Shown: positions 58,201 to 63,159 of the stretch, one piece after another
Numbering within the stretch: the stretch's first letter is position 1
Layout: each line of letters starts with the position of its first letter
From: an uncultured Clostridia bacterium
GTDB taxonomy: Bacteria > Bacillota > Clostridia > TANB77 > CAG-508
Direction: 5' to 3'
DNA: 63,159 nucleotides
Assembly: GCA_934122125.1 (NCBI GenBank)
Contig: CAKOVW010000001.1
Span: 1 to 63,159 of the forward strand
Translations under genes and position numbers: made by a program
Notes under the pieces: model-generated
What the model saw: only the letters and a program-made list of their open reading frames with translations
Told to the model about the DNA's origin: nothing
Database searches by the model: none

Positions 58201-58758
58201 GATATTGCTACAGTAAGTAAAGATGGAGTAGTTACAGCAAAATCTGCAGGAGTAGTAGAAATAATAGCTATGGCACAAGATGGAAGCTATGATGCAGATT
58301 CAATTTGTACAGTAACAGTAATTGGTTCAAATTGGAAAATAACAACTAATAATTCATCAGCTAAAGGAAAAGTTTATTACCCAGCTAGCCAAAGTAATCC
58401 AACAGTATTAGAAATAAATAGCTCAACGTCAATGGGAATACATGTATGGCTACAATGTAAACAAAAAGTTAAAGTGGGCGACGAGGTTAAAATTACCTAT
58501 ATGTTTACAAGAACTCCAACATATAATGACTATTATTTAGATTTTTATGTATGTGGACAAGGAGCAACAGGAGGATACTATCGAGGGGCTACTCTAGAAA
58601 CTGGATATGCAAACCAAAAAAGATCATATACAGTAACTGTTCAATCAGATAGCAAGGATATAATAATTGATTTAATAAAAAGTAATACCACGAGTCCAGA
58701 GTATACTGTAAAAATGTATATTTATGAAATTTTACTAAATGGAAAAAAGATATTATAA
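55255..58758 (+). CDS. giant filament-associated surface protein with five Big2 domains
   Basis: A 1167-residue protein. The N-terminus (MKIQYIAIIFVIIVLPISMVMSSYISSQID) is a pilin-like membrane helix followed by a TYDAVIAFQKNT helix similar to TadE/TadG-type minor pilins. A large ~570-residue ectodomain (31-600) is rich in Tyr and Asn and contains HLAGCKHLLEE, a possible structural motif. Five bacterial Ig-like group 2 (Big2) repeats follow at about 607-690, 685-764, 766-853, 856-942 and 944-1022, each ending in GxTxITxxAxDGS-like strands. The last ~140 residues form a separate beta-sandwich-like domain. No LPXTG or other wall-sorting signal is seen. I infer a filament tip adhesin or wall-linked stalk. 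Confidence 0.75.
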   Translation: MKIQYIAIIFVIIVLPISMVMSSYISSQIDTITLQTEYDTNLNIATYDAVIAFQKNTVNNRYSSVSDSKIRDIEASISTFYNSISNNKYLSKEEIQVYTPALVYTLYDGYYIYSKYDNVYPENGGKVYTNVNETNTNYGLKPYIYYSCRYKDNSRNFVVNYTLDNAITIYGTFNGEYKTISGYLINPNSIQGELKGEPKDWKITYDIHGNHNDNDTITIKPEVLTEHLLFADKTEGDYNFITYNGQKIYYDKNNSAILDNTYFMYQNYAKQYINDTTNNTRVLQYLKNRTYKGDLYSTSTIEHYYNAKKFSEEVADLTNGITQKNAVDENGNQIEFVYNTGDANIFKVSSDNDPLMDYSPFDENRRSVIRKSVESNLITAIANYNIYSTNTYEFSMPVLKETDWDKITNNVSVISFLQGIPIGHKYYNNYCVLTNNNNEETIKKENIYIITENASTKAREYHLAGCKHLLEESTDRIVGAYSNINFIRQTVRIAENDYMYFYPQNISNNKITSCYYCMVNATDTYTIEQIIKGRITEKDNETDTEKEKYNVSKDGEINKRFKKIREEYIKALAREKHELYQVEMDQINGTKPVNINEEREETEVTLSEVDIIMHKANTKKLTASVTPSGTKLVWNSTNTDVVTVDNQGNVKAIKEGRATIVVVAQDGSAASAKCNILVADDSITKIAIDPDNITINVGEQHEIKHKIEPYHATNKQLAWTSSNTEIATVNADGVVTGLKVGQVTITATAQDGTNVQAKCTVNVTQDIKINGLTLSKNNIIVEENEIYELEATIYPENATNKTLEWNSRNESIATVEASGTTGKVKGVALGTTMITVKATDGSDRTASCMVTVVPKKVKEITISPTDVKLYSGQTVNLTATVKPDNAFNKKVRWYSIYEDIAKVDENTGKVTALTVGETEIVAIADDGSGIRTTQYCKVTVLPRKVRVDRKEMTLYVESSRKLNATISPTTPPTGLVWVSSDEDIATVSKDGVVTAKSAGVVEIIAMAQDGSYDADSICTVTVIGSNWKITTNNSSAKGKVYYPASQSNPTVLEINSSTSMGIHVWLQCKQKVKVGDEVKITYMFTRTPTYNDYYLDFYVCGQGATGGYYRGATLETGYANQKRSYTVTVQSDSKDIIIDLIKSNTTSPEYTVKMYIYEILLNGKKIL

Positions 58759-58789
58759 CTTCTTAAAAATGTTTAAAAAATGAAAATAT

Positions 58790-58815
58790 GGTTACTCTAA
58801 TAAAGAGGAGTAACC
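58790..58815 (+). promoter_or_regulatory. hairpin enclosing the spoIVB ribosome binding site
   Basis: GGTTACTC (58790-58797) pairs perfectly with GAGTAACC (58808-58815); the GAGGAG RBS of spoIVB (58805-58810) is partly in this stem, two bases before the ATG. It may delay or limit spoIVB translation. Confidence 0.5.
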
Positions 58816-58817
58816 AT

Positions 58818-60035
58818 ATGAAAATACTAAAAAAAATTATAATAATTACCTTTTTATTAATAATATATGCTTATGTTTGCAATGTTAGTTTATTGCCCAG
58901 TAGTTATATAATAATGCAAGGCGAAAACTTACACTTGTATACATTATTAGGGTTATCATTAAAAGAAAAGGCAGACTATCAAGCATTACAAACATCAAGT
59001 AGTATAAATAATAAAAAGGTAAATGAATTAGGAAAAATAAATTTTAGTTTAAAACTATTTAATTTATTTTCAATAAAAGATGTAGATGTAAATATTATTC
59101 CAAAAACTAAAGTAGTGCCGATGGGAAATGCTATTGGTATGAAATTGTATACAGCAGGAGTTTTAGTAGTGGGCATGTCTGAGATAGAAGGTAAAAAGCC
59201 TTATGAAAACTCAGGAATAAAAGAAGGAGATAGAATTATACAAATAGACCAAAATCAAATAGATAATACAGAAGATTTGATGGAGGCTGTAAGTAAATGT
59301 AAAGGAAATGATATATCAATTAAATATGTAAGAGATGAAACAACAATTACAACAAGTATAACTCCGGTAAAAAACAGTAACAATCAATATAAAATAGGTT
59401 TATGGGTTAGAGATGCAGCAGCTGGGGTAGGAACACTTACCTTTTATGAACCAAATTCTAATATGTTTGCTACTTTGGGACATGGAATTTTGGATATAGA
59501 TACGTCAGAGCTTATAAAAATTGCAAATGGAGAACTGGTAACTACTAACATTTTAAGCGTTACTAAAGGAAAAAAGGGAGAACCAGGAGAAATAAGAGGT
59601 ACAATTGAAGACGGACATACTATTGGTCAAATTTCTAAAAATACTAACTTTGGGGTTTTTGGAACATTAGATAAAACACCATATTTAAAAACAAATAATG
59701 AAAATGCAATAGATGTGGCTTTAAGAGAAGAAATAAAGACAGATAAAGCACAAATAATTTGCGAATTAGAAAATGGCAAAAAAGAATATTATGATATAGA
59801 AATTCAAAAAGTATTTGCAAACAACAATAAAGATAACAAAAGTATGCTAATTAAAATTACAGATAAAAATCTATTAGAAAAAACAGGAGGAATAATTCAA
59901 GGAATGAGTGGTGCGCCAATTATACAAAATGGAAAATTTGTAGGAGCTGTTACTCATGTACTTGTAAATGACCCTACAATTGGATATGGAGTATTTGCAG
60001 ATATAATGTTAAAACAAATGAAAGAAGTGGAATAA
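58818..60035 (+). CDS. spoIVB: SpoIVB serine peptidase (sporulation)
   Basis: A 405-residue membrane-anchored protease of family S55. An N-terminal signal anchor (about 4-22), a PDZ domain (about 105-185; AGVLVVGMSEIEGKKPYENSGIKEGDRIIQID) and the S55 catalytic part with H222 (ATLGHGILDID) and S364 (QGMSGAPIIQNG), plus a third residue candidate D349 in KITDK. In Bacillus, SpoIVB is secreted from the forespore to cleave SpoIVFA and release SigK activation. ATG 58818 is chosen because its RBS GAGGAG is 7 bases away. It follows the filament locus rather than recN-spo0A, so its neighbourhood is unusual. Confidence 0.95.
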   Translation: MKILKKIIIITFLLIIYAYVCNVSLLPSSYIIMQGENLHLYTLLGLSLKEKADYQALQTSSSINNKKVNELGKINFSLKLFNLFSIKDVDVNIIPKTKVVPMGNAIGMKLYTAGVLVVGMSEIEGKKPYENSGIKEGDRIIQIDQNQIDNTEDLMEAVSKCKGNDISIKYVRDETTITTSITPVKNSNNQYKIGLWVRDAAAGVGTLTFYEPNSNMFATLGHGILDIDTSELIKIANGELVTTNILSVTKGKKGEPGEIRGTIEDGHTIGQISKNTNFGVFGTLDKTPYLKTNNENAIDVALREEIKTDKAQIICELENGKKEYYDIEIQKVFANNNKDNKSMLIKITDKNLLEKTGGIIQGMSGAPIIQNGKFVGAVTHVLVNDPTIGYGVFADIMLKQMKEVE

Positions 60036-60055
60036 ACACAAAAAGAGAGGGAACA

Positions 60056-61183
60056 ATGAAAAAAAATATTTTGATAATATGTATTACAGTTACTATTATA
60101 TTAATAATAATAGGAATGGGAATTTTAGCTTATAATTTTATTAGTTTAAATGAAAAAAAGCCAATAGAAGCTAATAGCAATATACAAGAAGTAAATAATC
60201 AAACAAATACAAGTGAACCGGAAAACAACGAAGAGATAAGTAATAATAACCAAGCATTAACACAAATAGATGAAAACATTATTAATGAAGAACCAACAAC
60301 AAGACCAACTACTACAGCTAGTTACTATTACAATCAATTAGATGAATATGGAAAAATAATATATAATAAATTAAAACAAAATAAAAACGAGTTAAAAACA
60401 GGAAAGTATGTATTTGACTTTGGAACAACTTTTAATACACTTTTACATTCAGAAAATGGAGAGGAAAAACTTAATACTGCTTTTCAATCTGCTTGGAATG
60501 GATTTTCATATGATCAAAATGATTTATTTTATGTTGATATCAATAAAATGAGTTTAATAAAAGAAAACCGTACATTAGGAGGAATAACCACTTATTATGT
60601 TTCAATAGGGCCTGGAAACAATACAGATTATCTAGAAGAAAATTTTAAAACACAAGAAGAAGTACAAAAAGCACAACAATATATAGAAAATATTATAAGG
60701 CAAATAAAAGAACAAACAAAGGAAAACACTGATGTACAAAAAATAAAAAAAGTACATGACTGGCTAGTAAGTGTAATAGAATATGACAAAACAGAAGAAA
60801 ACTTAAACAAATATAGCATTTATGGGGCTCTACATGATAAAAAGGCTGTATGTGAAGGATATGCAAGAAGTTTTAAATATATAATGGAGGAAATAGGAGT
60901 ACCATGCGTGCTAGTGGCTGGAACTGCTCAAAACTCAGAAGGAACAACAGAAGTACATGCATGGAATTACGTGCAAATTGAACAAAATTGGTATGCAATA
61001 GATATAACATGGGATGACCCAATTGTAATAGAAAATGCACAATTAACAGAACAACAAAGGTATAAATACTTCTTAAAAGGATCAGAAGAATTCTTTAAAA
61101 ATCATACAGAAAACGGAGTACTTTCTGAAAATAGTATGAAATTTACATTTCCAACATTAGCAAAAAATAATTATAATATGTAA
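60056..61183 (+). CDS. membrane-anchored transglutaminase-like protein
   Basis: A 375-residue protein with an N-terminal signal anchor (about 5-27), a Thr/Asn/Glu-rich flexible linker (about 33-90), a helical region, and a C-terminal transglutaminase-like domain (about 225-330) holding the full Cys-His-Asp triad: C266 (AVCEGYAR), H301 (EVHAWNYV) and D316 (YAIDITWDDP). It is secreted and could act on cell-wall or surface proteins (peptidase or cross-linking activity). RBS AGAGAGGG. It follows spoIVB by 20 bases and is close to the filament genes. Confidence 0.88.
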   Translation: MKKNILIICITVTIILIIIGMGILAYNFISLNEKKPIEANSNIQEVNNQTNTSEPENNEEISNNNQALTQIDENIINEEPTTRPTTTASYYYNQLDEYGKIIYNKLKQNKNELKTGKYVFDFGTTFNTLLHSENGEEKLNTAFQSAWNGFSYDQNDLFYVDINKMSLIKENRTLGGITTYYVSIGPGNNTDYLEENFKTQEEVQKAQQYIENIIRQIKEQTKENTDVQKIKKVHDWLVSVIEYDKTEENLNKYSIYGALHDKKAVCEGYARSFKYIMEEIGVPCVLVAGTAQNSEGTTEVHAWNYVQIEQNWYAIDITWDDPIVIENAQLTEQQRYKYFLKGSEEFFKNHTENGVLSENSMKFTFPTLAKNNYNM

Positions 61184-61281
61184 GGAAAGTGGATTTACTA
61201 TCTGTGCATTTTGCTTCACAATGTGCATAGCTGCAAGGTAACTTAACCTTGTTATATAGCAAAAATTTTTCTACATACAAT
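61184..61281. other. untranslated region between convergent genes with two small repeats
   Basis: It contains TGTGCAT twice (near 61202 and 61222) and AAGGT-AACTTA-ACCTT (61235-61250), none of which is explained. No RBS or ORF. Confidence 0.35.
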
Positions 61282-61310
61282 AAAAAATGGTTCATTATGA
61301 ACCATTTTTT
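61282..61310. terminator. bidirectional terminator between the transglutaminase-like gene and murC
   Basis: AAAAAATGGTTCA-TTA-TGAACCATTTTTT. The murC stop codon sits inside it. Confidence 0.88.
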
Positions 61311-62689
61311 GTTAACATAGGACCAATTTTTGTAACTGTTCCAGCTCCAAGAGTTAAAACAATATCATTTTTTATAGTATGGTCTTTAAGATATTTTACA
61401 ATCTCATCAAAATCAGAAATATATAAAGCCTTTTTGTTATAGGTATTTTTTAATTTATCTACTAAATCTTGAGAGGAAATACCATAAACATTATCTTCCC
61501 TAGCAGCATATATATCAGTGATAATTACATTATCAAAATCAAGTAAAGCCTTAGCAAAATCATCTAATAAAGTCTTGGTTCTACTGTATGTATGTGGTTG
61601 GAATACCACCCATGATTGTCTATGATCCTTTTGACTAAGTGCATGTGCTGTTGCCATAATTTCAGTAGGATGATGACCATAATCATCATACACGCTGACA
61701 CCTTGATTAAAACTACCAATATACTCAAATCTTCTGTGTGCACCAGTATATTTTACTAGTGCATTTTTTATATCTTCTCTTGAAATTCCATATTCATTGC
61801 AAACTGCAATACATGCTAAAGCATTTAAAACATTATGCATGCCAGGAACTGACAATTTTATAGTTTTGTAAAATGTATTATTATGATAAACGTCAAAAGA
61901 AGAAAAGCCATTTTTATCAAAACTAATATTTCTAGCAATAAAGTTAGCACTTTCAGTTTCTAGAGCATATGTTACTATTTTAGATTTTGCATCTTTAGCA
62001 ATTTTTCTACAATTAGGGTCATCACTGTTTATTACTAATAAACCATCTTCTGGAATTAACTTAACATATGTATCAAAGGATTTTACTATATTGTCAAAAG
62101 TACCAAAGTAATCTAAATGGTCATTATCAATATTTAAAATAACTTCAGTTCTTGGAAATAACTTTAAATAGCTTTCAACATATTCACAAGCCTCAATAAT
62201 AAAATATTCGCTATTACCAACTCTATAATTACCTTTAAGTTGTTTTAAATAGGCTCCTACCTGAATAGATGGGTCCTTGTGTGCTTCTAAAAAACACATA
62301 GAAATCATTGATGTAGTAGTCGTTTTTCCATGAGTACCAGAAATACAAATACTGTTATTAAAAGCCTTTGTAATTTTGCCCAAAAAAGTTCCTCTTTCAA
62401 TTGTAGGAATATTTAACTCGTGAGCCTTTACAAGCTCAACATCATCTTTCCTTATAGCAGCACTATAAACTACTACATCAGCTTTAGCTAAATTTTCTAA
62501 GTCATGCCCAATAACAACGCTAATGCCATTTTCTATTAACTTTTCAGTTGTTTCAGATGATGTGGAATCTGAACCTGTAACGTGAAATCCCCAAAACTTT
62601 AAAATTTCAGCAATTCCACTCATACTAATTCCGCCGATACCAATCATATGTACATTTTTATACTTTTTTAATTCCTCTATATTTGCCAA
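61295..62689 (-). CDS. murC: UDP-N-acetylmuramate--L-alanine ligase
   Basis: A 464-residue Mur ligase that adds L-Ala to UDP-MurNAc. GIGGISMSGIAEIL at the N-terminus is the MurC-specific Rossmann region, followed by the P-loop SGTHGKTTTTSM (117-128), NIDNDHLDYFG, and the C-terminal DDYGHHPTEI and YSRTKTLLDDFA. The start is TTG at 62689 with AAAGGAG 9 bases upstream. It stands alone on its strand with its back to spoVG. Confidence 0.97.
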   Translation of the reverse strand: MANIEELKKYKNVHMIGIGGISMSGIAEILKFWGFHVTGSDSTSSETTEKLIENGISVVIGHDLENLAKADVVVYSAAIRKDDVELVKAHELNIPTIERGTFLGKITKAFNNSICISGTHGKTTTTSMISMCFLEAHKDPSIQVGAYLKQLKGNYRVGNSEYFIIEACEYVESYLKLFPRTEVILNIDNDHLDYFGTFDNIVKSFDTYVKLIPEDGLLVINSDDPNCRKIAKDAKSKIVTYALETESANFIARNISFDKNGFSSFDVYHNNTFYKTIKLSVPGMHNVLNALACIAVCNEYGISREDIKNALVKYTGAHRRFEYIGSFNQGVSVYDDYGHHPTEIMATAHALSQKDHRQSWVVFQPHTYSRTKTLLDDFAKALLDFDNVIITDIYAAREDNVYGISSQDLVDKLKNTYNKKALYISDFDEIVKYLKDHTIKNDIVLTLGAGTVTKIGPMLTKNGS

Positions 62690-62986
62690 AAAAATACACT
62701 CCTTTAAGATTATATATAAAATCTTCTCTAATATAAGAAGAAATTTTTAAATTAACAAAAATATTATATACTTTATATTATATTTTTTCAATATTTTTGT
62801 GATAATAAGTATCAAATATTAAGCAAAAAGAAAGGTATATAATATAATATGCAAAATTTTAATTTTTGTTATAAACAGAAAAATAAATAAAATTTGTAAA
62901 ATAAAGAAGGAAAAACAAAAAAAGTGGCGAATAATATAAATGTACATAAGAAATGTATAAAAAAACTTGAAAGGTGGTACTTAAAA
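62690..62986. other. 297-base divergent regulatory region between murC and spoVG
   Basis: It holds the murC promoter (TATAAT on the minus strand at 62709-62714 with only a weak -35), a very AT-rich stretch without clear features (62740-62880), and the spoVG SigH promoter at 62906-62932. A possible hairpin at about 62718-62748 surrounds the murC promoter. No ORF with an RBS is seen. Confidence 0.45.
62906..62932 (+). promoter_or_regulatory. SigH promoter of spoVG
   Basis: GAAGGAAAA (matches RnAGGAWWW), 11-base spacer, GGCGAAT (matches RnnGAAT), 54 bases before the start codon. spoVG is a classic SigH gene in Bacillus. Confidence 0.7.
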
Positions 62987-63159
62987 ATGCAAATTACAGA
63001 TGTACGTTTAAGAAAAGTAAATTCAGAAAACAGAATGAAAGCTGTTGCTTCTGTAACATTCGATAACGAATTCGTTATTCATGACATTAAAGTTATCGAA
63101 AGCCAAAATGGATTATTCATTGCTATGCCAAGCAGAAAAACTCCAAACGGAGAATTCAA
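62987..63159 (+). CDS. spoVG: septation/regulatory protein SpoVG (partial, runs off the window)
   Basis: First 57 residues of SpoVG: MQITDVRLRKVNSENRMKAVASVTF, then VIHDIKVIESQNGLFIAMPSRKTPNGEF, which is the family core with no differences in key places. The RBS AAGGTGG is 9 bases before the ATG. SpoVG is an RNA/DNA-binding regulator of septation, virulence and sporulation. The C-terminal ~30-40 residues, including the DNA-binding tail, lie past the end of the window. Confidence 0.97.
   Translation, partial: MQITDVRLRKVNSENRMKAVASVTFDNEFVIHDIKVIESQNGLFIAMPSRKTPNGEF

Noticed and set aside
55255..58758. A sortase-anchored surface protein
   Set aside because: No LPXTG-like motif, hydrophobic C-terminal helix or basic tail at the C-terminus.
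61184..61281. A second T-box remnant, because GCTATA-ACAAGGTTAA resembles bases upstream of the pheS T-box core
   Set aside because: No GGTGGTACCACG core and no tRNA synthetase gene follows; the match is short and AT-rich.
1..63159. tRNA genes, rRNA genes, CRISPR arrays, prophage or complete insertion sequences
   Set aside because: No cloverleaf-like region, no regularly spaced repeats, and no transposase, integrase or phage structural proteins were seen in any of the reading frames.

Overview
The window is a gene-dense, very AT-rich stretch of a spore-forming, low-GC Gram-positive anaerobe, most likely an uncultured member of the Clostridia. The reasons are AT-biased codon use, strong GGAGG-type ribosome binding sites and frequent TTG starts; many sporulation genes (spoIIID, yabG, a SPOCS/LysM protein, yunB, spoVAC-AD-AE, spoIVB, spoVG); anaerobic pyruvate formate-lyase; and Firmicutes-type RNA leaders (a Phe T-box, an L20-type infC attenuator, an L13-type leader). 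No tRNA, rRNA, CRISPR array, phage or insertion sequence was seen. One 98-base inverted-repeat element may be a small mobile repeat.

Layout. 1-6 kb: DUF4364 regulator, DnaJ-like membrane protein, aspS, an orphan coiled-coil protein, and the murT-gatD pair for peptidoglycan amidation, whose GatD lacks its catalytic Cys and His. 6-11.4 kb: rlmN-PP2C phosphatase-PASTA kinase-rsgA-rpe operon. 11.4-14 kb: metal-ion ABC transporter. 14-18.3 kb: pflA/pflB, an XRE regulator, a zinc-ribbon protein and spoIIID. 18.4-22 kb: ABC-2 exporter and DUF1015 protein. 22-26 kb: yabG-veg, SPOCS/LysM protein, yunB. 26-28.3 kb: divergent rplM-rpsI and infC-rpmI-rplT, each with a structured leader; infC begins with ATT. 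28.3-32.3 kb: a dodecin-spoVAC-spoVAD-spoVAE operon with a forespore-type promoter, then a GH18-like hydrolase. 32.3-35 kb: dapA and a two-gene sufC-sufBD unit. 35-42.4 kb: T-box-pheST, an arginase-family enzyme, mutS2. 42.4-44.8 kb: a small membrane protein, cdaA, truA and a four-helix membrane protein.

44.9-58.8 kb is the most unusual part: a divergent Tad/Flp-like filament locus. It has a CpaB/RcpC-like SAF protein, two TadZ/MinD-like proteins with degenerate P-loops, a TadA ATPase with an N-terminal membrane anchor (broken by a +1 frameshift inside its Walker A motif), a double-domain TadB/TadC-like platform, a set of short pilin-like proteins whose hydrophobic helix starts almost at Met1 (no prepilin leader, and no prepilin peptidase nearby), and a 1167-residue protein with a pilin-like N-terminus, five Big2-type Ig repeats and a beta-rich tip. 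The strongest promoter inside the locus lies just before the pilin at 53447, the best candidate for the major subunit.

58.8-63.2 kb: spoIVB (its RBS inside a hairpin), a secreted transglutaminase-like protein, murC and the start of spoVG behind a near-consensus SigH promoter. Convergent gene ends are mostly separated by single bidirectional hairpin terminators.
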